Of a stretch of DNA of 64,000 nucleotides, positions 38,895 through 48,313 are shown piece after piece. Position 1 is the stretch's first letter. Every line of letters begins with the position of its first letter. The translations under genes and the position numbers were made by a program. Source of the stretch: an uncultured Bacteroidales bacterium (GTDB lineage Bacteria; Bacteroidota; Bacteroidia; Bacteroidales; UBA932); assembly GCA_947630665.1 (NCBI GenBank), contig CANRID010000007.1, positions 1 through 64,000 on the forward strand, written 5' to 3'. Below the pieces are notes generated by a model. That model made no database searches, was not told the origin of the DNA, and saw only the letters and a program-made list of their open reading frames with translations.

Positions 38895-39473
38895 TTATAT
38901 TGCGGGCAAAGAATGAGACAACCAATTAAAAAGAATCGTTTTTCCGCAAGGGGTCAGAACGGACTCCGGATGGAACTGGATTCCCCGCACATCGTATTTC
39001 CGGTGCCGGAGAGCCATAATTTGACCTTCTGCGCTTACGGCCGTTATTTCCAAAGAGTCCGGAAAGTCCCCGGTATCCACGACCCACGAATGATAACGCC
39101 CCGCCTGTATGACCCGAGGCAGCCCCTCGAAAATATAATCGTCTCCCGACAGAGTTACCGGAGTCTGCACCCCGTGAAAAACCTTCGGCAAATTTACCAG
39201 CCGCGCCCCGAATACCTGGGCGATAGCTTGTTCTCCTAAGCATATTCCTAAGATCGGTTTCACGGGCGCATACCGGCGGATCGTCTCCAACAGCAGACCC
39301 GCTTCCTCCGGAATTCCCGGACCGGGAGAAAGTATTATTTTATCATAAGGCTCCAGCTCTTCCAATGAGAATGCATCGTTCCGGAACACATCTACCTGTC
39401 TGCCGGACTCTACGACCACATGTCGCAGATTATACGTAAACGAATCGTAATTATCGATAATAGCTATTTTCAT
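38895..39473 (-). CDS. trpG: anthranilate synthase component II (glutamine amidotransferase)
   Basis: 'IIDNYDSFTYNL', 'ILSPGPGIPEEAG', 'GICLGEQAIAQVFG', 'GIQFHPES'. Confidence 0.96.
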   Translation of the reverse strand: MKIAIIDNYDSFTYNLRHVVVESGRQVDVFRNDAFSLEELEPYDKIILSPGPGIPEEAGLLLETIRRYAPVKPILGICLGEQAIAQVFGARLVNLPKVFHGVQTPVTLSGDDYIFEGLPRVIQAGRYHSWVVDTGDFPDSLEITAVSAEGQIMALRHRKYDVRGIQFHPESVLTPCGKTILFNWLSHSLPAI

Positions 39474-39488
39474 TTCCGTTCATATTAT

Positions 39489-40895
39489 TTAAAGAATTTC
39501 CGCCAGCTCTATCGCCCTTTTAAGAGCGCCCAATTTATTATTCACCTCCTGAAGCTCTTTTTCCGCATCGCTCCCGGCTACAATGCCTCCGCCTGCCTGA
39601 AACCAAAGCTCATTATTCCGGCTTACGAATGTCCGGATCGTTATGGCCTGGTTCAGAGAACCGTTCAATCCGATGAATCCGATGCAACCGCCGTAGGCTC
39701 CCCTGTTGTGCGGCTCGTATTCGCTGATAAGCTGCATCGCCCTGACCTTAGGCGCTCCCGACAAAGTCCCGGCCGGGAAAGTGTCGATAAACGCCTTAAC
39801 CGGATCCGCATTTTCTTCCAACCGGCCGCTCACACGGCTGACTAAATGAATAACATGGCTGTAATATTGAATCTGTTTGAAAAATTCCACTTTTACATCC
39901 CGACAATTCCGGCTCAGATCGTTGCGGGCCAGATCCACTAACATCACATGCTCCGCATTTTCCTTGGGATCGGCCAGCAGAGCCTCGGCCAGCAAGGCGT
40001 CTTCACGGGGATCGCCTCCCCGACGGGTCGTACCGGCAATCGGATCGATATAGGCCCTTCCCCCTTCTATACGGCAATGAGTCTCCGGAGACGACCCGAA
40101 AATGCGGAATCCACCGAAGTCGAAATAAAACAAATACGGAGAGGGATTTATGCTCCTGAGCGCACGGTATAATTTAAAATCATCTCCGGTATAATGCTGT
40201 ATATATCTCCGGGATAAAACGATCTGGAATACATCCCCTCTTTTGCAATGGGCAATTCCCTTGCGGATATTCTCCATATGTTCCCGGTCGGTAAGCGTTC
40301 CGGTAACGGGTCCCTGCGCCCTGAACCCGTAAGTAGAATAAATTCCATTGCATATAGCCTTTTCTACCCTATCCAGGCCGCTTTCCTCCTGCGGACCGCA
40401 CATTTCCAGCAATACCATCTCATCCCGATAGTCGTTGAAGACGATCAGATATCTATATAAGATATACAGCATATCGGGCGCATCGTTTTTGGGGAACCGG
40501 CTTTCCTTCACGGGAATATTTTCCATATACCTCACGGCATTGAAAGAGGTATATCCATACAGGCCGCAATAACCGGAGTACTCCCCCCGGACACTGAAAC
40601 GGTCCAGAAAATCACGCAGGACGTTCTCCACCCTGCAGGATTCTCCCAGCATCCGTTCTTCCTCCGATCCGTCGGGAAACCGGTAAGTCGCCTTGCCGCG
40701 ATTGATTCCGATACTGGCCACCGGACAAAGCCCGATAAAAGAACGGTTATTTTCCCCTCCGTGATAATCGGAACTCTCCATCAGAGCGCTTTGAGGAAAT
40801 ACATCCCGTACTTTCAGATACGTTTCCACGGGCGTATGCAAATCGCCCGGCAGAATCTTATAACGGGTTACATATTCAAACTTTTTCATTTTCAT
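39489..40895 (-). CDS. trpE: anthranilate synthase component I
   Basis: 'GDVFQIVLSRRY', 'FGSSPETHCRIEGGRAYIDPIAGTTRRG', 'FPAGTLSGAPKVRAMQLI'. Confidence 0.96.
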   Translation of the reverse strand: MKMKKFEYVTRYKILPGDLHTPVETYLKVRDVFPQSALMESSDYHGGENNRSFIGLCPVASIGINRGKATYRFPDGSEEERMLGESCRVENVLRDFLDRFSVRGEYSGYCGLYGYTSFNAVRYMENIPVKESRFPKNDAPDMLYILYRYLIVFNDYRDEMVLLEMCGPQEESGLDRVEKAICNGIYSTYGFRAQGPVTGTLTDREHMENIRKGIAHCKRGDVFQIVLSRRYIQHYTGDDFKLYRALRSINPSPYLFYFDFGGFRIFGSSPETHCRIEGGRAYIDPIAGTTRRGGDPREDALLAEALLADPKENAEHVMLVDLARNDLSRNCRDVKVEFFKQIQYYSHVIHLVSRVSGRLEENADPVKAFIDTFPAGTLSGAPKVRAMQLISEYEPHNRGAYGGCIGFIGLNGSLNQAITIRTFVSRNNELWFQAGGGIVAGSDAEKELQEVNNKLGALKRAIELAEIL

Positions 40896-40931
40896 TATTT
40901 ATTTCTCATTCTTTATTTTCTATGCCTATAA

Positions 40932-42146
40932 TTATTCGTTTCCGGAAAGAACGGTTTCTTTGCGGTATTGCAGATAAACCGGAAGATCCTTATCTCCCCG
41001 TCCGGAGACAGTCAGCACGACGATATCGGAAGGACGGAATTTCATTTTTTCCAATGCGCCCAGAATATGGGCCGATTCCAAAGCCGGAATGATTCCTTCC
41101 AAACGGGTCAGTTCATACGCCGCTTGCAGCGCCTGATCATCGTTTACGGCCACCACCCGGGCCCGTCCGCATCGGGACAAATAAGCATGCAAGGGACCTA
41201 TACCCGGGTAATCGAGTCCTGCGGAGACGGAATACGGCTCTTCGATCTGCCCGTCTTCGTCCTGCATTACCAAGGTCCTGGAACCATGCAGGATGCCCGT
41301 CCTGCCTAAATGAATGGTAGCGGCCGACATGCCCGACTCTATCCCTTTTCCTCCGGCTTCCGCCAACACGATTTTTACCCGCTCGTCATTCAGGTAATGA
41401 TAAATAGTCCCGGCAGCATTACTCCCGCCTCCTACGCAGGCCATCAGATAATCCGGATAATCCCGTCCTTCTTTTTCCAGCAACTGCTTTTTGATCTCCT
41501 CGCTGATGACCGATTGCAGCCGGGCCACTAAATCAGGATAAGGATGCGGTCCCACCGTAGAACCTATGATATAATAAGTATCCGAAGGATGACAGCACCA
41601 GTCGCGGATCGCCTCGTTAGTGGCATCTTTCAGGGTCATGTTGCCGGAAGTAACGCTCCGCACCTCTGCGCCCAGCATTTTCATTCTCTCCACATTGGTC
41701 CTCTGACGCCGGATATCCGTTTCCCCCATATATACGACACATTGCATATTCATCAAAGCGCAGACCGTAGCCGTAGCCACACCATGTTGTCCTGCTCCCG
41801 TTTCGGCGATAATGCGTTTTTTCCCCAATCGCCTGGCCAACAGAATCTGCCCCACGGTATTATTGATCTTGTGAGCGCCCGTATGATTAAGATCCTCTCT
41901 TTTCAAATAAATTTTGCAGCCGTATTTTCCCGACAGGCGGGCGGCGGGATACAAGGGAGAGGGCCGGCCCACATAGTCGCGCAACAACCGGTCATACTCT
42001 TGCTTAAAATCCCTGCTTTCCAATATTTCCCGATAAACCGACTGCAAATCAGTCACGCATTTGTGCAGGATTTCGGGAATATAGGCACCTCCGAATTCCC
42101 CGTAAAACCCGCGTTCATTTACCTGATACGTTTCCATTTTATTCAT
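40932..42146 (-). CDS. trpB: tryptophan synthase beta subunit
   Basis: 'GFYGEFGGAYIPEIL', 'KREDLNHTGAHKINN', 'ETGAGQHGVATAT', 'GGGSNAAGTIYHY'. Confidence 0.97.
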   Translation of the reverse strand: MNKMETYQVNERGFYGEFGGAYIPEILHKCVTDLQSVYREILESRDFKQEYDRLLRDYVGRPSPLYPAARLSGKYGCKIYLKREDLNHTGAHKINNTVGQILLARRLGKKRIIAETGAGQHGVATATVCALMNMQCVVYMGETDIRRQRTNVERMKMLGAEVRSVTSGNMTLKDATNEAIRDWCCHPSDTYYIIGSTVGPHPYPDLVARLQSVISEEIKKQLLEKEGRDYPDYLMACVGGGSNAAGTIYHYLNDERVKIVLAEAGGKGIESGMSAATIHLGRTGILHGSRTLVMQDEDGQIEEPYSVSAGLDYPGIGPLHAYLSRCGRARVVAVNDDQALQAAYELTRLEGIIPALESAHILGALEKMKFRPSDIVVLTVSGRGDKDLPVYLQYRKETVLSGNE

Positions 42147-42220
42147 TTTATTCAGTTTATTGTAATTCCATTACCGTATTTTGTCCGTGCAAAACCGCAT
42201 CCGGAAAAGGCCGCAAATCA

Positions 42221-42250
42221 AAAAGGCCCGTCGTAAGTACGACAGGCCTT
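42221..42250 (-). terminator. trp attenuator (intrinsic terminator in trpB leader)
   Basis: Minus strand AAGGCCTGTCGT-ACTT-ACGACGGGCCTTTTTT: 12-bp stem (one G-U) with T-run. Confidence 0.85.
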
Positions 42251-42307
42251 CGATATCCTTTTTATATTATGATGTTCAGAAATCAGCTATAGATATATAC
42301 GGTCCTC

Positions 42308-42370
42308 TCACTTACGACTTTTAAAGTGCAAGCGGCGCCACCAATATCTATCTGCCGATAATCTTCTCAT
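42308..42370 (-). CDS. trp operon leader peptide with tandem Trp codons (MRRLSADRYWWRRLHFKSRK)
   Basis: ATG AGA AGA TTA TCG GCA GAT AGA TAT TGG TGG CGC CGC TTG CAC TTT AAA AGT CGT AAG TGA upstream of terminator and trpB. Confidence 0.85.
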   Translation of the reverse strand: MRRLSADRYWWRRLHFKSRK

Positions 42371-42466
42371 TTTTTCTTATATTTCGGGGACAAAGATAAC
42401 TGTTTTTTCTTAACATTATTCCGATATGGAAAGATTTTTGCTGATGGTTTGCAAAAAAATATTCTA

Positions 42467-43699
42467 ATGCGATTTCTGTGGATCATACTCCTGTTTTCAG
42501 GAGCCAATATATATGTCTTTTCCCGTATATGGAATATGATGCCCGCCGGTACGGTCGAAAAGATTTTACTGATTCTTTTGTGGCTGCTGCTTACGGCAGC
42601 GCCTTTTATAGGCATTTTCGCAGGCGGCCGTTTCCCGTCCTCCGTTACGGCATTCCTATACAGGACCGGCTCTTCCTGGCTGATTATCTTTCTGTATATG
42701 GCAATGATTTTCCTGTTATGGGATCTGCTGCATCTTCTCCGGATATTGCCTTCCATGACCGCATACCGGGCTGCACCCTTTATATTGGGAGGGATTCTGC
42801 TGATTATATTTACGGGAGGATATATCCGTTACAGGATCAAGGACCGGGTGGAACTGAATATCTCCGTTACCCATCCCGCCCCTTCCGGCTCTGCAGATCC
42901 GGGGCTTCGCTCCCCGGAGGCCGTTTCGCCGGAATACGATCTCCCGCAATACCCTATTCCGGAATACGGCACCCTTACATCGGATTCCTTAAAAATAGTG
43001 GCGATCAGCGATCTTCATTTGGGATACACTATCGGGAAAAAAGAACTCGAACAATGGATCGCCCTTATCAACCGGGAAGAGCCGGATGCGGTATTAATCG
43101 CCGGAGACATTATCGATAACAATCTGAAGCCTTTATACGAGCAGAACATGGCTCCTTCCTTTAGAAAAATCCGCTCCCGGTACGGAGTGTTCGCCGTTCC
43201 CGGAAATCATGAATATATTGCCGGAATCGAGGGCAGCGCCGAATTTATAAAATCCGCCGGCATCGTATTCCTCAGGGATTCGGTAGCGAAGATAGACGGA
43301 CGGTTTTATATTGCCGGAAGAGACGACAGGAGCAACAGAAGAAGAAAGCCCTTGGGAGAATTGCTCGGCAAGCCCGATCCCTCCCTGCCCGTTATTCTGT
43401 TGGACCATCAGCCTTACGGGCTGGAGCAATCAGCCGAAAACGGAGTGGATCTTCAGATTTCCGGTCACACCCACCGCGGACAAATATGGCCCGTTTCGCG
43501 GATTACCGACCGCATATTCGAAAAATCCCACGGATACTTGCGCAAGGGCGATACGCATATATACGTAAGCTCCGGGTTGGGAATCTGGGGCGGAAAATTC
43601 CGGATCGGAACAAAATCCGAATATGTAGTCATCCATCTGAAAATCATCCGCGACACAACGGCCCCGAAAAAGGATCTCCGCATAGCCGAAAATGAATAA
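42467..43699 (+). CDS. membrane-anchored metallophosphoesterase
   Basis: N-terminal TM segments; 'ISDLHLGYTIG', 'LIAGDIIDN', 'VPGNHEYIAG', 'SGHTHRGQIWP'. Confidence 0.93.
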   Translation: MRFLWIILLFSGANIYVFSRIWNMMPAGTVEKILLILLWLLLTAAPFIGIFAGGRFPSSVTAFLYRTGSSWLIIFLYMAMIFLLWDLLHLLRILPSMTAYRAAPFILGGILLIIFTGGYIRYRIKDRVELNISVTHPAPSGSADPGLRSPEAVSPEYDLPQYPIPEYGTLTSDSLKIVAISDLHLGYTIGKKELEQWIALINREEPDAVLIAGDIIDNNLKPLYEQNMAPSFRKIRSRYGVFAVPGNHEYIAGIEGSAEFIKSAGIVFLRDSVAKIDGRFYIAGRDDRSNRRRKPLGELLGKPDPSLPVILLDHQPYGLEQSAENGVDLQISGHTHRGQIWPVSRITDRIFEKSHGYLRKGDTHIYVSSGLGIWGGKFRIGTKSEYVVIHLKIIRDTTAPKKDLRIAENE

Positions 43700-43728
43700 A
43701 CAGACAAGGGGACGGGGCTGACAAGAAA

Positions 43729-43761
43729 CGGGGACTGCCGACAAGTTTCAGACAGTCCCCG
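43729..43761. terminator. possible bidirectional terminator hairpin between convergent genes
   Basis: CGGGGACTG (43729-43737) and CAGTCCCCG (43753-43761); no clear T-run. Confidence 0.45.
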
Positions 43762-43783
43762 CCATGCTTCCGCCGGAGCATCG

Positions 43784-44299
43784 TTACCAGACATACGCCA
43801 CCTTAAATCCCAATGCGCCCGCATTTACACTCAAACCGTCACGGGTGAGTGACTGATGATAATATCCGAACGTGAAATCCAACGCATGTCCATTCTGGAT
43901 ATTCATGCTGCATCCGATCTGAGGATCGATGAGAAATCCGCCCAAACTGCTGAAATCACCGGCGCCTACGCCGCCTCCCAGATCCAAGGCAGCCAGCAGG
44001 GATATTCTATCGGTCACCGGATAATATGCTTTGGCATTTAAGAAAATGGGGATAATCGTCCCGCATCCATCGGAGGTATAAAAATCCACGCCCAATCCGG
44101 CACCGACAAAGAAATTCTCATTCAGGCGCACGCCGTGAACCGTACGCACCGGAATCCGGGTCATATCGTATGTACCTATCCCGATTCCTACTCCCAAGCT
44201 CGCTTCTCCCTGATATTGAAGATGGAAAGATCTTTGCTGCGCATTCGCGAATCCTATGCCCATTAAAAAGGCGGTAAGAACAAAAAGAACTTTTTTCAT
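43784..44299 (-). CDS. secreted outer-membrane beta-barrel-like protein
   Basis: Signal peptide MKKVLFVLTAFLMGIGFANAQ; glycine-rich alternating strands, C-terminal aromatic residue. Confidence 0.6.
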   Translation of the reverse strand: MKKVLFVLTAFLMGIGFANAQQRSFHLQYQGEASLGVGIGIGTYDMTRIPVRTVHGVRLNENFFVGAGLGVDFYTSDGCGTIIPIFLNAKAYYPVTDRISLLAALDLGGGVGAGDFSSLGGFLIDPQIGCSMNIQNGHALDFTFGYYHQSLTRDGLSVNAGALGFKVAYVW

Positions 44300-44483
44300 G
44301 ACAATATTTTTTAAGTTATTAATTTACAAAGCGGTTACGATTTATTTTTCCAAATACCCGCATCTTACATGCAAAAATAATAAAAATCCTCTTTGAAGAT
44401 ACTTTAAATAATCTTCCTCCCGATAGGGCATTGCCCTTTTTTTTATACCTTTGCCAATCGAACCCATCAAAATCCGGATTAAA

Positions 44484-45950
44484 ATGAGACTTACCCTTTT
44501 CTCGCTATTGTTTTTTTCGCTTTTAGCCGCAGAACCGGCAGAAGCCAAGAGCGATGCGCAAAAGTTCATCGACTCGCAACTCAAAACCGATCCGTTGTTC
44601 TGCAATGCGGTAGTAGGCATTTTAGCGGTGGACCAGAACGGAAATACCATCGCCGAATGGAATTCCAATCTGCCGCTTTTAACAGCATCTACCTTGAAAA
44701 CCGTTACTACCGGACTCGGACTCTATTATTTAGGGCCGGACTACCGTTTCAGTACCCGGATCGCTTATTCGGGCCAGATCAGAGACAGCGTTTTACAAGG
44801 CAACCTGCATATTATAGGCGGAGGAGACCCGACCTTAGGGTCCCAAGATACGGTAGCCTATAAAATCGATTCCATATTCGGCATCTGGAAAAATGCCGTG
44901 GATGCCTGCGGTATCAAAAAAATAGAGGGAAATATCGTAGTGGACGACCGGTTTTTCGAGAGGGAAGCCATTCCCGACTCCTGGTCGTGGGGCAATATAA
45001 GCACCGATTACGGGAGCGCCCCGTCGGGACTCTCCTTTTATGAAAACAATCAGATATTCAAGCTGATCCCCGGAGAACAGCCCGGAGACAGCGTATCGGT
45101 ATCGATATCCTATCCCGGATTACCCGATTTCCAAATCGTCAATGAACTGAAAACCGCCAAAGCGAAAAGCGGCGACCGCAGCGCATATTATACGCAGGAC
45201 ATGGTACAGGCCGGAAGATTTACCGGAACCGTTCCGGCAGACCGCGACTCCATTCTGTCGGTCAACTCCAACAAATTCCCGCACCTAAGCTGCGGATATG
45301 AATTCCGGGAATACCTTCTGCGCCACGGGATAGAAAGCAAACCGCAGATAGTGGACATCTCCCAAGTGGGGGAAGACGAGGATGAAGCCCTGATTTACAT
45401 CGCCCAGACCTATTCTCCCGAACTGCGCCGGATTGTAAACGTAACCAATCATATCAGCAATAATTTCTACGCGGAAACCATCCTTAAAACCATCGGGAAG
45501 AAAATGACGGGGTCGGGAAGCTACGACTCTTCCGTGGTAGCGGTACGCCGGCTGCTGAAAGAATTAAACGTTCCCCTGACGGGATTCACTATGGAAGACG
45601 GCAGCGGCCTGTCGCGGCAAAATTACGTATCGCCTGCATTTTTCTGCAATTATTATTCTAAAATAGCGGAAAGTGATATCTTTGTTCCGTTTTTTGAGAG
45701 CTTGCCCGTACCGGGGGAAGGAGGTACGTTGAAAAACGTACTGCGCAACGCTCCGGTGCAAATAAAAAACCGGATTCATGCCAAAAGCGGCTCCTTAGCC
45801 AATGTAAAATGCTATGCCGGATATGTAGAATGCGAAGGGGGAAGCGGCCTGATCCGATTCGCCATTTTAGTAAATAATTATGCCGCAAGGACTTCTCAAA
45901 TACAACCCAAAATAGAGGGATTTTTAGAAATGCTTACCCACTGCGAATAG
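44484..45950 (+). CDS. dacB: D-alanyl-D-alanine carboxypeptidase/endopeptidase (PBP4 family)
   Basis: 'TASTLKTVTTGLGLYYLG' (SxxK), 'NHISNNFYAE' (SxN), 'IHAKSGSLANVKCYAGYV' (KSG); upstream TACCTTTG. Confidence 0.93.
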   Translation: MRLTLFSLLFFSLLAAEPAEAKSDAQKFIDSQLKTDPLFCNAVVGILAVDQNGNTIAEWNSNLPLLTASTLKTVTTGLGLYYLGPDYRFSTRIAYSGQIRDSVLQGNLHIIGGGDPTLGSQDTVAYKIDSIFGIWKNAVDACGIKKIEGNIVVDDRFFEREAIPDSWSWGNISTDYGSAPSGLSFYENNQIFKLIPGEQPGDSVSVSISYPGLPDFQIVNELKTAKAKSGDRSAYYTQDMVQAGRFTGTVPADRDSILSVNSNKFPHLSCGYEFREYLLRHGIESKPQIVDISQVGEDEDEALIYIAQTYSPELRRIVNVTNHISNNFYAETILKTIGKKMTGSGSYDSSVVAVRRLLKELNVPLTGFTMEDGSGLSRQNYVSPAFFCNYYSKIAESDIFVPFFESLPVPGEGGTLKNVLRNAPVQIKNRIHAKSGSLANVKCYAGYVECEGGSGLIRFAILVNNYAARTSQIQPKIEGFLEMLTHCE

Positions 45951-45981
45951 ATTAATATAAAAAACACTTAAAAAATACACT

Positions 45982-47178
45982 ATGTTAACTTTTTCAAAAA
46001 AGGCCCAGGCAATGCCGGCCTCTCCTATCAGAAAATTAGTACCTTTTGCAGAAGCCGCTAAAAAAAGAGGCGTAAAAGTATATCACCTGAATATCGGACA
46101 GCCCGATATCGCTTCCCCGAAAGAAGCGTTGGACGCCGTTAAAAACAATACGCTGGAATATGTGCCTTACAGCAACTCCGCCGGAGTGGAATCTTACCGG
46201 AAAGGACTGGCGAAATATTACCAAGGCATCGGCATCGATATCGACTATACCGATCTGATCGTAACCGGCAGCGGTACGGAAGCCGTTCAGTTCGCCATTT
46301 CCGTTACCTGCGACCCGGGCGATGAGGTAATCGTAATGGAGCCTTTTTATACCAACTACAATGCTTTCGCCATTCAAAACGATGTCAAACTGGTTCCTAT
46401 CTCCACTTCCATAGAAGAAGGATTCAAATTGCCGCCTATCGAGGAATTCGAGAAACACATCACGCCCAAGACCAAAGCCATCCTTATCTGCAACCCGGGT
46501 AACCCGACCGGAACCTTGTATTCCAAGGAATCCCTGCTCCAATTAGGGGAAATCGTAAAAAAACATAATATATTTTTGTTCTCGGACGAAGTATATCGCG
46601 AATTCTGCTACACGGATGATCCTCATTTCTCCTGCATGCAGATACCCGGCGCAGAACAGAACGTAGTATTATTAGATTCCGTTTCAAAAAGATACAGTCT
46701 TTGCGGAGTGAGAATCGGCTGCATCGCATCCCGCAATAAAGAACTGATGAAATACGTGTTGAAATATGCCCAGGCACGCCTTTGCGCTCCGGCTTACGGA
46801 CAAATCGCTGCAGAAGGCGCTCTGGCGACTCCTAAAGAATATTTCGCTGCCGTCAAAGCCGAATATATCCACAGAAGGGATGTAATGATCGATGCATTGA
46901 GGAAAATGGGCGTGGTGACTCCTACCCCGATGGGTGCTTTCTACACCGTTGCCGAGCTTCCGGTAGATAATGCGGACAAATTCGCCCAATGGCTGCTGGA
47001 AGAATTCCAGTACGAAGGCCAGACCGTAATGGTAGCGCCGGCCGCAGGTTTTTATGCCACCCCGGGAAAAGGAACCCGTCAGGTAAGAATCGCCTACGTG
47101 CTTAAAATCGAAGACCTGAAAGCCGCCATGAAATGCTTGGAAGAAGCTCTTAAAGTTTATCCGGGACGTCTCAAATAA
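45982..47178 (+). CDS. pyridoxal phosphate-dependent aminotransferase (class I/II)
   Basis: 'VYHLNIGQPDIASPKEALDAV', 'NPGNPTGTLYS', 'FLFSDEVYREFCY', 'DSVSKRYSLCGVRIGCIAS'. Confidence 0.94.
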   Translation: MLTFSKKAQAMPASPIRKLVPFAEAAKKRGVKVYHLNIGQPDIASPKEALDAVKNNTLEYVPYSNSAGVESYRKGLAKYYQGIGIDIDYTDLIVTGSGTEAVQFAISVTCDPGDEVIVMEPFYTNYNAFAIQNDVKLVPISTSIEEGFKLPPIEEFEKHITPKTKAILICNPGNPTGTLYSKESLLQLGEIVKKHNIFLFSDEVYREFCYTDDPHFSCMQIPGAEQNVVLLDSVSKRYSLCGVRIGCIASRNKELMKYVLKYAQARLCAPAYGQIAAEGALATPKEYFAAVKAEYIHRRDVMIDALRKMGVVTPTPMGAFYTVAELPVDNADKFAQWLLEEFQYEGQTVMVAPAAGFYATPGKGTRQVRIAYVLKIEDLKAAMKCLEEALKVYPGRLK

Positions 47179-47216
47179 AACCTTTTTCATAAAGGAAAAA
47201 ATACGGAATACCGAAA

Positions 47217-47249
47217 ATAGCCGGAAAGTCATGCGGACCTTCCGGCTAT
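47217..47249 (+). terminator. intrinsic terminator downstream of the aminotransferase
   Basis: ATAGCCGGAAAGTC-ATGC-GGACCTTCCGGCTAT stem followed by ATTTAT. Confidence 0.6.
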
Positions 47250-47331
47250 ATTTATGTTCCGGCCTCATTGCACAATCCCCGTCGGGAATAATATGAATCC
47301 GGTTTATCTGCTCACTGTCGGGAAGGGCCTG

Positions 47332-48297
47332 TCAATTCACGAAATATGCCGCCCGGGCGATTACCAGCGCACATAAAAGCAAAATCAGCTCTATCCGTAC
47401 GGCATTTCCCTCTAACCGGTTGCCGAAATAATGAGAAAACACCAATGCTAAGGAAGGAGCAGGGAGAATGCACAGGGGAGCATTTCCCGCCCGGGAAAAC
47501 AAGAAGAAAATTCCCGACAACAAAAACACGTATATGAATTCCATTCTCAGAATCGATGCGGCAATGGGACTGTAACGGCTCATTTTTCCCGCAATTCCGA
47601 TGACCGCATGGATAAAGACAAAGGCGATGCACAAAATCAGGAACAATACGGTAATAGCCGGAGTATAAAACGGCACGCCGAATCCGGAAACGGCATCCAA
47701 GTACTGTAAAAGGAAATAATCCAAGTCATTATATACTATATACCGGAAGGAAAAGAGATAGATGAAAGGTACGGCCGCCCCGCCTGCATAACGGGCCGCA
47801 TCCCTCAATACATCCGTACTGCCGATCAGCGCCAGAATAAAAATACAGGGAATGCACCACAATAAAGGCGCATAAAACAAGGTTCCCGATGCCAGCAGCA
47901 GAAAGGAGGTAAATTTCTGTTTCTCCAAAAAACAGTATTGCGCCCAGGCCCAACACACGGCGGCGGGATATATTCCGCTGAAATATACGGAAGCCGGATC
48001 GGAAAATATAAAAGCCGATAAAAACAGCCAGGTGAAGTTCCAGTTGAAAGAATGGCTCAAGGTCTTATGACTGATAAGATAGACCGGCAAAAACAGCAAC
48101 AGGATGAAAAAAATCCCCAAAGCGGCGCTCCACCATACATTTTCATACAGGATATCCGTCTCTATATACCCGCTCACAAGAGGAATCCAATCTCCGCTCC
48201 GGTCGGCCGGTATCAGAAAAGCGGACAGAAACAGAAACAGCACTACGGCCAGAATCAGCCGGTTCCACTTGGGATAAGTATCGGAGGCAGGCAACAT
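47332..48297 (-). CDS. DUF6427-type integral membrane protein
   Basis: ~10 hydrophobic segments, adjacent to purD. Confidence 0.65.
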   Translation of the reverse strand: MLPASDTYPKWNRLILAVVLFLFLSAFLIPADRSGDWIPLVSGYIETDILYENVWWSAALGIFFILLLFLPVYLISHKTLSHSFNWNFTWLFLSAFIFSDPASVYFSGIYPAAVCWAWAQYCFLEKQKFTSFLLLASGTLFYAPLLWCIPCIFILALIGSTDVLRDAARYAGGAAVPFIYLFSFRYIVYNDLDYFLLQYLDAVSGFGVPFYTPAITVLFLILCIAFVFIHAVIGIAGKMSRYSPIAASILRMEFIYVFLLSGIFFLFSRAGNAPLCILPAPSLALVFSHYFGNRLEGNAVRIELILLLCALVIARAAYFVN

Positions 48298-48313
48298 ATA
48301 CGGTTGGTATCGT

